From the NCBI GenBank assembly GCA_900753245.1, contig CAADYJ010000003.1:1-8092 (forward strand): a stretch of 8,092 bases of DNA, written 5' to 3'. The position numbers were made by a program, and so were the translations under genes. Within the stretch, counting starts at the first letter, position 1. Each line of letters starts with the position of its first letter. Source of the stretch: Clostridia bacterium. GTDB lineage: Bacteria; Bacillota; Clostridia; TANB77; CAG-508. The notes under the pieces were generated by a model. The model saw only the letters and a program-made list of their open reading frames with translations. It made no database searches and had not been told where the DNA came from. Below, piece after piece: positions 1 to 6,290 of this stretch.

Positions 1-80
1 ATTTCTAGCTTACTTACTTTCAATGCGCTTTTTTTCAAATTAATATGTTTTTATTTTTTATTATAATTATTACTTTATGT

Positions 81-115
81 AAAGGACAAAAACGCCCCGT
101 CCCCAAATGTCCTTT
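81..115. repeat. REP-like short palindromic element
   Basis: A perfect 8-bp inverted repeat, AAAGGACA (81-88) and TGTCCTTT (108-115), encloses a 19-base loop containing CGCCCCGTCCCC. That word is strikingly GC-rich for this AT-rich sequence. Read on the minus strand the loop carries GGGGACGGGGCG. From memory, short intergenic palindromes combining GGACA arms with a GGGGACG core are scattered through many Firmicutes genomes and resemble REP sequences mobilised by REP-associated tyrosine transposases. No transposase is present here. It could instead be a plain RNA hairpin or part of an upstream terminator. Confidence 0.5.
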
Positions 116-136
116 AAAAAAATATGTTTTTGTTAA

Positions 137-162
137 AAAAAGCTTGCTTTTATAAGCTTTTT
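137..162 (+). terminator. Terminator-like hairpin upstream of rpsB
   Basis: AAAAAGCTT (137-145) and AAGCTTTTT (154-162) form a perfect 9-bp inverted repeat with an 8-base loop. The right arm ends in five Ts, so it could end a transcript entering from the left; being nearly symmetric, it could work in both directions. The stem has only two G-C pairs and is weak. The predicted rpsB -35 element overlaps its loop, so the fold matters only for read-through RNA. Confidence 0.35.
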
Positions 163-172
163 GTGATATTAT
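144..172 (+). promoter_or_regulatory. Predicted sigma-A promoter of rpsB-tsf
   Basis: TTGCTT (144-149) is a weak -35. It is separated by 17 bases from TATTAT (167-172), a 5/6 match to the -10 consensus. A TG one base before the -10 (164-165) makes it an extended -10 promoter, which compensates for the poor -35. Transcription would start near 179-180, giving a leader of about 104 bases that contains the hairpin at 182-225. This is motif matching by eye in an AT-rich region. Confidence 0.45.
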
Positions 173-181
173 ATTGTTCGT

Positions 182-225
182 AAAAAATACACACACCTTA
201 ATTAGTTTAAAAAGTGTGCTTTTTT
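182..225 (+). promoter_or_regulatory. Possible attenuator hairpin in rpsB leader
   Basis: CACAC (190-194) pairs with GTGTG (214-218). The stem extends through A182-187 with the T-run 220-225 across a small internal loop. The hairpin ends directly in six Ts, as an intrinsic terminator does. If the promoter at 144-172 is real, it lies in the first 46 bases of the rpsB mRNA, where it could attenuate transcription or act as a ribosomal-protein leader. It could also be the terminator of an upstream gene. I do not recognise a known r-protein leader class. Confidence 0.35.
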
Positions 226-283
226 AAAGTCTTTTTAAATGTATAAGTTATGGTGGAGGTAAAACAAAAAGGAGGAATTTGAA

Positions 284-1048
284 ATGGCAGTAGTTGCAAT
301 GAAACAATTACTAGAAGCTGGTGTTCATTTTGGACATCAAACAAGAAGATGGGATCCTAAAATGGCAGAATACATTTTTCAAGCAAGAAATGGTATTCAC
401 ATTATAGATCTACAAAAAACATCTAAAAAATTAGATGAAGCATATAGCTTCATTAAGGAACAAGCTGAAGAAGGAAAAACATTCCTATTTGTAGGAACAA
501 AAAAACAAGCTCAAGAATGCATGAAAGAAGCAGCAGAAAAGAGTGGTATGTACTACGTTAACCAAAGATGGTTAGGTGGAATGTTAACAAACTTTGGAAC
601 AATTAGAAAAAGAGTAGAAAGACTTAAAGAATTAGAAGCAATGCAAGAAGATGGTACATTTGATGTATTACCTAAAAAAGAAGTAATTCTTTTAAAGAAA
701 GAAATGGAAAAATTAGAAAAAAACTTAGGTGGAATTAAGGAAATGACTGAAATTCCTGGAGTTATGTTCGTAGTAGATCCAAAGAAAGAAAGAATTGCTA
801 TATTAGAAGCTAAAAAATTAGGAATTCCAGTAGTTGGTTTAATCGATACAAACTGTAATCCAGAAGATTTAGATTATCCAATCCCAGGAAATGATGATGC
901 TATTCGTGCAGTTAAATTAATTTCAGACACAATGGCAAATGCTATCATTGAAGGTAGACAAGGAGAATCTATGGATTCAGATGTTGAAGAAATGGTAGAA
1001 GAAACAGAACCAGAAACTATTGAAGAAGTAGTTGCTGAAGAAGAATAA
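284..1048 (+). CDS. rpsB: 30S ribosomal protein S2
   Basis: Ribosomal protein S2 is a core protein of the small subunit, bound at the head-body junction and needed for S1 recruitment and initiation in bacteria that have S1. The 254-residue product opens with the highly conserved S2 stretch MKQLLEAGVHFGHQTRRW (residues 6-23). It continues with ARNGIHIIDLQKT, the RWLGGMLTNFGTI block near residues 95-107 and the FVVDPKKE block near 162-169, so family assignment is secure. The C-terminal 28 residues or so are very acidic (Glu/Asp-rich), a variable tail seen in many S2 proteins. The start at 284 is supported by GGAGG at 271-275 with 8-base spacing; Met6 is an inferior alternative. A second GGAGGT-like stretch at 255-260 lies further upstream. 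tsf follows after an 82-base gap containing a hairpin. Confidence 0.98.
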   Translation: MAVVAMKQLLEAGVHFGHQTRRWDPKMAEYIFQARNGIHIIDLQKTSKKLDEAYSFIKEQAEEGKTFLFVGTKKQAQECMKEAAEKSGMYYVNQRWLGGMLTNFGTIRKRVERLKELEAMQEDGTFDVLPKKEVILLKKEMEKLEKNLGGIKEMTEIPGVMFVVDPKKERIAILEAKKLGIPVVGLIDTNCNPEDLDYPIPGNDDAIRAVKLISDTMANAIIEGRQGESMDSDVEEMVEETEPETIEEVVAEEE

Positions 1049-1066
1049 TATATTATTATTATATAT

Positions 1067-1100
1067 AAAAGGGTAGAGCATTTATCTGCTCTATCCTTTT
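1067..1100 (+). terminator. Intercistronic hairpin between rpsB and tsf
   Basis: AAAAGGGTAGAGCA (1067-1080) and TGCTCTATCCTTTT (1087-1100) form a 14-bp stem with one G-U wobble and a 6-base loop. The U-tract is short (four Ts, then AAAATAAAATTT). It resembles an intrinsic terminator, probably a leaky one, since no promoter for tsf is evident behind it. It may set the S2 to EF-Ts ratio or protect the rpsB mRNA 3' end. A terminator or attenuator between rpsB and tsf is also known in E. coli. Confidence 0.75.
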
Positions 1101-1130
1101 AAAATAAAATTTATAAAGGAGAGAGATAAA

Positions 1131-2015
1131 ATGATAACAGCTAGTCAAGTTAAAGAATTAAGAGAAAAAACAGGTGCAGGAATGATGGATTGCAAAAAAG
1201 TTTTAACAGAAACTGATGGAAATGAAGAAAAAGCAATCGAATTATTACGTGAAAGAGGACTTTCTAAAGCAGCTAAAAAATCTGGAAGAATTGCAGCTGA
1301 AGGTTTAGCAGCAGCTTACGTATCAGAAGATAAAAAAGTAGGTGTTGCAGTAGAAGTAAATGCAGAAACAGATTTCGTTGCTAAAAACGAAGAATTTAAA
1401 GCATTTGTTGCAGATGTTGCAAAACAAATTGCTGAGAAAAATCCAGCTACAGTAGAAGAATTATTAGCACAAGAATCAATGGTTGAAGCAGGAAAAACTG
1501 TACAAGAAGTATTAACAAATAAAATAGCTACAATTGGTGAAAATATGTCAATTCGTAGATTTGAAAGATTTGAATCAGCAAATGGAATAGTTGCAAGCTA
1601 TATTCATGGAGAAGGAAAAATAGCTGTTTTAGTAGAAATGGAAAATGCTGATGAAACACTTGCAAAAGATGTATGTATGCAAATAGCAGCAGCAAGACCA
1701 GAATACTTAGATAGAGAATCAGTACCAGCTGAAAGAGTAGAAAAAGAAATGGAAATATTAAAAGCACAAGCTATGAATGAAGGAAAATCAGCTGAAATAG
1801 CAGAAAAAATGGTACAAGGAAGAATTGGAAAATTCTATGGAGAAATATGTTTAGTAGAGCAACCATTTGTTAAAAATCCAGATGAAAAAGTTGGAAAAAT
1901 GGTAGAAGCTAAAGGTGCTAAAATTGTTAGATTTGCAAGAATTGAAAAAGGTGAAGGACTAGAAAAGAAAGAAGAAAACTTTGCTGAAGAAGTTGCAAAA
2001 CAAATAAATGGATAA
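1131..2015 (+). CDS. tsf: Translation elongation factor Ts
   Basis: EF-Ts is the cytosolic guanine-nucleotide exchange factor that releases GDP from EF-Tu. The 294-residue product is typical of the full-length bacterial family (about 283-295). The N-terminal UBA-like domain (about residues 1-52) begins ITASQVKELREKTGAGMMDCKK, the family signature. The core contains the EF-Tu-contacting TDFVAKNEEF motif at residues 80-89; Asp81 and Phe82 correspond to E. coli Asp80 and Phe81, which disturb the Mg/nucleotide site. The repeated core subdomains and a helical region fill the rest. The ribosome binding site AAAGGAG (1115-1121) is 9 bases from the ATG. The gene is expected to be expressed by read-through from rpsB. 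pyrH, the usual next gene in Firmicutes, does not follow. Confidence 0.98.
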   Translation: MITASQVKELREKTGAGMMDCKKVLTETDGNEEKAIELLRERGLSKAAKKSGRIAAEGLAAAYVSEDKKVGVAVEVNAETDFVAKNEEFKAFVADVAKQIAEKNPATVEELLAQESMVEAGKTVQEVLTNKIATIGENMSIRRFERFESANGIVASYIHGEGKIAVLVEMENADETLAKDVCMQIAAARPEYLDRESVPAERVEKEMEILKAQAMNEGKSAEIAEKMVQGRIGKFYGEICLVEQPFVKNPDEKVGKMVEAKGAKIVRFARIEKGEGLEKKEENFAEEVAKQING

Positions 2016-2036
2016 TAATTTAATATAAATATTAAT

Positions 2037-2097
2037 AAAAAAGTACTTGATATTTTTTGATAATTTATAATTATTAAAAAAATTTAAGTACTTTTTT
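2037..2097 (+). terminator. Long hairpin terminator after tsf
   Basis: AAAAAAGTACTT (2037-2048) and AAGTACTTTTTT (2086-2097) are perfect 12-base inverted repeats, and the right arm supplies the U-tract. The 37-base loop can fold further: the T-run 2053-2058 with A-run 2076-2082, and ATAATT (2060-2065) with AATTAT (2069-2074). This makes one long interrupted hairpin. It separates the translation-factor block from the metal-resistance operon and, being symmetric, may work in both directions. Confidence 0.75.
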
Positions 2098-2105
2098 ATA
2101 TTCTA

Positions 2106-2134
2106 TTGACAAAATATATTTTTTGCAATAATAT
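2106..2134 (+). promoter_or_regulatory. Promoter of the cadC-cadA operon
   Basis: A perfect -35 box TTGACA (2106-2111) is followed after 17 bases by TAATAT (2129-2134), a 4/6 match to the -10. An alternative -10 is AATAAT (2127-2132), with TG at 2124-2125 and a 15-base spacer. The -10 and start-site region is overlapped by the inverted-repeat operator at 2130-2155, so repressor binding would directly block RNA polymerase. Confidence 0.7.
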
Positions 2135-2155
2135 ATGAACAGATATTCATATATT
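2130..2155. promoter_or_regulatory. 12-2-12 ArsR/SmtB-family operator
   Basis: The left half AATATATGAACA (2130-2141), a 2-base spacer GA and the right half TATTCATATATT (2144-2155) are inverted repeats matching at 11 of 12 positions. The TGAACA/TATTCA core and the 12-2-12 spacing are the known operator form for metal-sensing ArsR/SmtB repressors such as SmtB, CzrA and CadC. It covers the -10 end of the promoter and lies upstream of a CadC-like gene. This strongly suggests autoregulation, with metal binding causing release. Confidence 0.8.
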
Positions 2156-2176
2156 CATTTGAAAGGAGTATAATAT

Positions 2177-2560
2177 ATGGAGAGTAAAGAATTGTTATGT
2201 AGTGAAAAATGCCCGCATTATAATAAAATAGAAGAAGTAAAAAAGAAAGAACCAACATTTGATGAAATAATAGAAATGGCAGATATGTTCAAATTATTTG
2301 CAGATAGCTCAAGGCTAAAAATAATATGCAGTATTTTGAATAATGAATTATGCGTGTGTGATTTATGTGAGTTATTAAATCTTACACAATCAAACGTATC
2401 ACATCAGCTTCAACTTTTAAGAACTTCAAAGCTTGTAAAATATAGAAAAGAAGGAAAACAAGTATATTATAGCCTAAAAGATGAACATGTTGAAAGAATA
2501 ATAACAATGGCATTAGACCATATTAGAGAAGAGAAAGGAGAATTTTCAAATGAGTTGTAA
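2177..2560 (+). CDS. cadC: CadC-like metal-responsive repressor (ArsR/SmtB family)
   Basis: This 127-residue winged helix-turn-helix protein of the ArsR/SmtB family is predicted to repress its own operon until metal binds. The metal ligands of S. aureus CadC are all present, shifted by one. Cys8 and Cys12 in the N-terminal extension, with Cys59 and Cys61 in ELCVCDLC, make the Cd/Pb-sensing alpha3N site. Asp102, His104, His115 and Glu118 in the last helix match the alpha5 Zn site (CadC D101, H103, H114, E117). Extra cysteines are Cys51 and Cys64. The recognition helix is near LTQSNVSHQLQLL (residues 69-81), followed by the wing KEGKQVYYSL. AAAGGAG at 2162-2168 lies 8 bases before the ATG. The gene end overlaps the ATPase gene by 11 bases. 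Family and operon role are secure; the actual inducing metal (Cd, Pb, Zn) is inferred. Confidence 0.93.
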   Translation: MESKELLCSEKCPHYNKIEEVKKKEPTFDEIIEMADMFKLFADSSRLKIICSILNNELCVCDLCELLNLTQSNVSHQLQLLRTSKLVKYRKEGKQVYYSLKDEHVERIITMALDHIREEKGEFSNEL

Positions 2561-4442
2561 ACATTGTTGTAACTGTAATCATGCACATCATGAAGAAGAT
2601 AAACACGAGAATAATCATGAAGAAAAAGAAAGTAAAATAAGCTTAGTATTATATATTGTCTCTGTTATTATATTTTTATTAACATTTATTCCAATAGATA
2701 TACCATATAAATTTGTAATGTATTTAGTGGTAGTTATACTTTCTGGATATGAGTTAATATTAAAAGGAATTAAAAATATTTTTCATTTAAACTTTGAGGA
2801 AGATACATTAATGACAATAGCAGTAATAGCAGCTTTTGCTTTAGGAGAATTTCCAGAGAGCTGTATGGTAATATTATTATTTAGACTAGGGGAATTTATA
2901 GAAGATAAGGCAGTAGAAAATTCAAATAAGAATATAAATGATATAGTTAAAATTAAACCTAAAACAGCAAATTTATTAGATGAAAAAGAAGAAGATAAAA
3001 TAGTAAAAGTAGAAGATGTAAAAATAGGTGATAAAATTATTATAAAACCTGGAGAGATGGTTCCACTTGATTGTAAAATAATAAAAGGTAAATCAAGTTT
3101 AGATACATCTGAAATAACTGGAGAAAGCATACCAGTATATGTAGAAGAAAACCAAGAAATATTATCTGGAAGCATTAATTTAACAGGAAGACTAATTTGT
3201 GTTGTATCAAAAGATGATAAAAATTCAACTGTTTCACAAATAGTAGATTTAGTATATCAAGCAACAAATAATAAAGGAAAAACAGAAGAATTTATAACTA
3301 AGTTTTCAAAAATATATACACCAACAGTAATAATAATTGCTATATTAGTAGCAATATTGCCACCAATGTTTCTAGGTGTTGAATTTAAAACTTGGATAAT
3401 GAGAGCTTTAGTATTTTTAGTAGCTTCATGTCCATGTAGCATAGTGATATCTGTGCCACTTGCGTTTTTCTCATGTATAGGAGCAATATCTAAAAAAGGA
3501 ATGTTAGTAAAAGGAACAAAACATATAGAAGATTTATCTAAAACTAAATATGTAGCATTTGATAAAACTGGAACAATTACAACAGGAAAAATGAAAATAG
3601 AAAAAATAGTTTCAAAAGGGAATTATACAGAAGAAGACTTGATAAAATACATGTATTGCTTGGAGAAAAATTCTAACCACCCAATATCCACAGCTATTAA
3701 ACAAATAGTGGAAAACAAATCAATAAAAACAGAATATAGTGTAGAAAATTATGAAGAAATAGCAGGTCATGGAATTACAGGAGAAATAAATGGTAAAAAA
3801 GTCTTATTTGGAAACAAGAAACTTTTAACTAAAAATGAAATAACAGAAGAAACAATAGAAAATGCAAATTATTTGATTATAGATGGAAAATTAGAAGGAT
3901 ATATAACTTTAGAAGAAGAAATTAGAGAAGATGCAAAAGAGCTTGTAAAAGATCTAAAACACATAAATGTACAAAAAACAGTAATGTTAACAGGTGATAA
4001 TAGAAAAAATGCAGAAAAAATAGGTAAACAAATAGGTATAGACAAAGTGTATTATTCACTTCTTCCAAAAGAAAAATTGGAAAAAGTAAGAGAGTTAAAA
4101 AAAGATGGAAAAGTAGTATTTGTTGGTGATGGAATAAATGATAGTCCAGTTTTAGCAGAATCAGACTTTGGAATTTCTATTGGGGAAGGAACAGAGATTG
4201 CAAATAATACAGCAGATGGAATATTAATATCTAATAAAATTGGAAGTATACCAAGTATAATAAAAATAGCAAAAAAGAGTATGAAAATTATTAAGTTTAA
4301 TATAGCATTTTCATTAATTTTAAAAGCTATAGTATTAACTTTAGGAATATTAGGATATGCACCAGTGTGGTTAGCTGTTGCAGCAGATACAGGAGTAACA
4401 TTACTTACAGTATTAAATAGTATGAGAATTTTTAGAAAATAA
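2550..4442 (+). CDS. cadA: P1B-type Cd/Zn/Pb-exporting ATPase, HMA-less N-terminus
   Basis: An inner-membrane pump predicted to export Cd2+, Zn2+ or Pb2+ using ATP. The 630 residues show eight membrane spans (about 30-49, 54-72, 84-99, 100-118, 256-274, 282-310, 582-603, 604-626). The actuator motif TGES is at 190-193. The transport motif CPC (294-296) lies in span 6, and the phosphorylation motif DKTGT (Asp338) follows. HP is at 377-378, the nucleotide-binding GHG at 406-408, TGD at 481-483 and GDGIND at 526-531. Lys592 and Asp613 in the last two spans have the same 21-residue spacing as the Lys693/Asp714 pair of E. coli ZntA, pointing to divalent metals rather than Cu/Ag. There is no ferredoxin-like CxxC HMA domain. 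Instead the first 26 residues carry 4 Cys, 6 His and several Asp/Glu. The actuator reads VPLDC where VPLDG is usual. AAAGGAG (2534-2540) sits inside cadC; the 11-base overlap implies coupled translation. Confidence 0.94.
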   Translation: MSCKHCCNCNHAHHEEDKHENNHEEKESKISLVLYIVSVIIFLLTFIPIDIPYKFVMYLVVVILSGYELILKGIKNIFHLNFEEDTLMTIAVIAAFALGEFPESCMVILLFRLGEFIEDKAVENSNKNINDIVKIKPKTANLLDEKEEDKIVKVEDVKIGDKIIIKPGEMVPLDCKIIKGKSSLDTSEITGESIPVYVEENQEILSGSINLTGRLICVVSKDDKNSTVSQIVDLVYQATNNKGKTEEFITKFSKIYTPTVIIIAILVAILPPMFLGVEFKTWIMRALVFLVASCPCSIVISVPLAFFSCIGAISKKGMLVKGTKHIEDLSKTKYVAFDKTGTITTGKMKIEKIVSKGNYTEEDLIKYMYCLEKNSNHPISTAIKQIVENKSIKTEYSVENYEEIAGHGITGEINGKKVLFGNKKLLTKNEITEETIENANYLIIDGKLEGYITLEEEIREDAKELVKDLKHINVQKTVMLTGDNRKNAEKIGKQIGIDKVYYSLLPKEKLEKVRELKKDGKVVFVGDGINDSPVLAESDFGISIGEGTEIANNTADGILISNKIGSIPSIIKIAKKSMKIIKFNIAFSLILKAIVLTLGILGYAPVWLAVAADTGVTLLTVLNSMRIFRK

Positions 4443-4451
4443 AATATTATG

Positions 4452-4486
4452 TAGTAAACACCTTGCGTAAGCATAGGTGTTTATTA
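4452..4486 (+). terminator. Hairpin after cadA with GTAA tetraloop
   Basis: TAAACACCT (4455-4463) pairs perfectly with AGGTGTTTA (4475-4483), extending outward by three more pairs including a G-U (4452-4454 with 4484-4486). An inner TGC/GCA stem is capped by GTAA, a stable GNRA-type tetraloop, with T4474 bulged. It lies 9 bases after the cadA stop and fits an operon-end hairpin. The following TATATAA is a poor U-tract, so termination may be inefficient or the hairpin may mainly protect the mRNA end. Confidence 0.6.
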
Positions 4487-4492
4487 TATAAT
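4463..4492 (+). promoter_or_regulatory. Possible promoter for the membrane-protein gene
   Basis: A perfect TATAAT (4487-4492) is preceded at 18 bases by a weak TTGCGT (4463-4468), which lies within the cadA hairpin. Transcription would begin near 4499, about 35 bases before the ATG at 4534. The region is very AT-rich, so a chance TATAAT is possible; read-through from cadA is the alternative. Confidence 0.35.
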
Positions 4493-4533
4493 ATGGTAGT
4501 AATTTAGAAAAATAAGTAAGAGAGGAAAATAAA

Positions 4534-6246
4534 ATGGATTTAAAAGATAGAAAAATAAATGCAAAATTTAATGTATTAGCTATAATTTGTATTATTTTAT
4601 TTTGTTTTGCGGTTTCACCAGTTAGTCTTCAAAATGATACTTTTTATACTATAAAAATAGGAGAATATATAACTCAAAATGGAATAGATATGCAAGACCA
4701 TTTTTCATGGCACAAAGATTTGGCATATACATATCCACATTGGGCGTATGATACAGGAATTTATCTTATTTATCATTTAGGAGAAATTACACAAATCCCA
4801 AACGGAGGAATGCTTTTTGTATATATATCTACAGTTATATTAGCATGTGTTTTAGGAATAGTTATATATTTAACAACTAAAAAAATTTCTAAAGATAATT
4901 TAATTTCTTTTTTATTTACTCTAGTTGCAATGTATTTACTAAAAGACTTTATTGCTGCAAGAGCACAGCTTGTGACATTTATTCTATTTGTGCTTACTAT
5001 ATTATTTATAGAGAAGTTCTTAGAAAGTAATAAAAAGAGATATTTAGTATATTTAGTACTAATAGCAATAATAATAGCAAATGTTCATGTTGCAGTATGG
5101 CCATTTTTCTTTGTATTATTTATGCCTTATATAGGAGAATATATAATTGCATGCATAATAGAAAGTAATATAATATATAAAATAAAGTTATATATATCCA
5201 AAAAGAAAATTGATATATTAGAAAAGAAATCTTTGAAAGAAAAAAATGAAGATGCTAAAAAAATAATAGAACAAAAAATAGCAGAAAGCCAAAAAGAATT
5301 TGAATTAAAAAAACAAGAAGAAGAAAAGAAATTAGAAAAAGCAAAACAAAGAAGAGAAAATCCTTATAAAATAAGTGTTAAGAAAAATAAAGCAGTAAAA
5401 TGGATTATACTTGTAATGGTAATATGTGTATTTACAGGATTACTTACACCACTTAAAGACACACCTTATACATATTTAATAAAAACAATGCAAGGAAATA
5501 CAACAAAGAGTATTAGTGAACATCAACCATTAACATTATTTAATAATATAAACATGATGGTATCATTTGCTCTTGTAATAGGAATATTAATATTTACAAA
5601 ATTAAAGGTAAGCTTAAAAGATTTATTTATGGTTGGTGGGTTAATGTTTTTAACATTTATGTCTAGAAGACAAGCATCAATTTTTGTATTAATGGTTATT
5701 CCTATATTTGCAAAATGGGTAGCAGAGTTATTTGAAACATATGAAAAAGGTGGAACAAAGAAGTTTGCTCAATTAATGCAAACATGGACAGGAAAAATTA
5801 TAACAGTATTAATTATAATTATATGTTGCTTAGCAATTTGGGCACCTAAGAAAAATGAAAAATTTGTAGATGATACAAAATATCCGGTAGAAGCATCAAA
5901 TTGGATTTTAAATAATCTAGATGTAGAAAATATTAGAATATATAATGAATATAATTATGGAAGTTATTTGTTATTTAAAGGAATACCAGTATTTATTGAT
6001 TCAAGAGCTGATTTGTATACACCAGAGTTTAACAAAACAGAAGAAAAAGAAGGAAGAGATATTTTCTCGGACTATATAAATATATCTAGTATAAACCTTT
6101 ATTATGAAGATAAATTTGAAGAATATGACATAACACATGTAGTAGTACTAAAAAGATCAAAATTAAACATGTTTTTATCAAGAAATAAAGATTATAAAGA
6201 ATTATATAAAGATGATAGATTCGTAATTTATGAAAGGAATATTTAA
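4534..6246 (+). CDS. Predicted GT-C-fold membrane glycosyltransferase-like protein, function unknown
   Basis: A 570-residue membrane protein with about 11 spans (near 12-30, 92-114, 122-138, 142-160, 169-187, 188-209, 289-303, 340-356, 361-377, 380-397, 421-437). Positive-inside charges place the N-terminus inside and the C-terminal domain outside. The first outer loop has DTFYTIKIGEYI (Asp35) and, near residue 55, DHFSWHKD. This two-acidic-residue layout is typical of GT-C enzymes that use lipid-linked sugars. NVHVAVW (183-189), ISEHQPL (327-333) and SRRQ (377-380) resemble the W/N-x-H, EW-x-P and RH blocks of a widespread uncharacterised bacterial family. So does the outer C-terminal domain (440-570) with NEYNYGSYLLF and PVFIDSRADLY. 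A highly charged, probably coiled-coil insert (about 216-288) projects into the cytoplasm between spans 6 and 7. AGAGG at 4521-4525 lies 8 bases before the ATG. Neighbours give no clue to its substrate, and enzyme activity is inferred only. Confidence 0.7.
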   Translation: MDLKDRKINAKFNVLAIICIILFCFAVSPVSLQNDTFYTIKIGEYITQNGIDMQDHFSWHKDLAYTYPHWAYDTGIYLIYHLGEITQIPNGGMLFVYISTVILACVLGIVIYLTTKKISKDNLISFLFTLVAMYLLKDFIAARAQLVTFILFVLTILFIEKFLESNKKRYLVYLVLIAIIIANVHVAVWPFFFVLFMPYIGEYIIACIIESNIIYKIKLYISKKKIDILEKKSLKEKNEDAKKIIEQKIAESQKEFELKKQEEEKKLEKAKQRRENPYKISVKKNKAVKWIILVMVICVFTGLLTPLKDTPYTYLIKTMQGNTTKSISEHQPLTLFNNINMMVSFALVIGILIFTKLKVSLKDLFMVGGLMFLTFMSRRQASIFVLMVIPIFAKWVAELFETYEKGGTKKFAQLMQTWTGKIITVLIIIICCLAIWAPKKNEKFVDDTKYPVEASNWILNNLDVENIRIYNEYNYGSYLLFKGIPVFIDSRADLYTPEFNKTEEKEGRDIFSDYINISSINLYYEDKFEEYDITHVVVLKRSKLNMFLSRNKDYKELYKDDRFVIYERNI

Positions 6247-6261
6247 AAAATATTCCTTTTA
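6231..6261 (+). terminator. Hairpin spanning the stop codon of the GT-C-like gene
   Basis: AAAGGAATATTT (6233-6244) and AAATATTCCTTT (6248-6259) are perfect 12-base inverted repeats around a 3-base loop. Two more outer pairs (6231-6232 with 6260-6261, one G-U) are possible. The TAA stop (6244-6246) lies at the tip, so translating ribosomes would melt it. Only four Ts follow CC before an A-run, so it may be a weak terminator or a regulatory stem just ahead of rluD. Confidence 0.5.
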
Positions 6262-6290
6262 AAAAAAGCAATGAAAAGAGATGAAATAAA

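Noticed and set aside
1..80. T-rich left end (T-run 29-35) as the tail of an upstream terminator
   Set aside because: Only a three-base stem (AGC/GCT) can be drawn before the T-run and the sequence to the left is missing, so it cannot be supported.
250..282. Ten-codon frame MVEVKQKGGI ending one base before rpsB
   Set aside because: No ribosome binding site precedes it, and its last codons simply read through the rpsB ribosome binding site; chance is the simpler explanation.
1528..1767. 79-residue Leu/Phe-rich open frame on the minus strand inside tsf
   Set aside because: It is the mirror of GAA/AAA-rich tsf codons; tsf is certain and no ribosome binding site or family match is seen.
2783..3442. 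Minus-strand open frames of 130 and 61 residues inside cadA
   Set aside because: They lie fully opposite conserved ATPase motifs and have low-complexity Ser/Ile/Phe composition typical of shadow frames.
4052..4474. 140-residue minus-strand frame over the end of cadA
   Set aside because: It is opposite the conserved GDGIND region and last spans of the pump, with no initiation signal and no recognisable domain.
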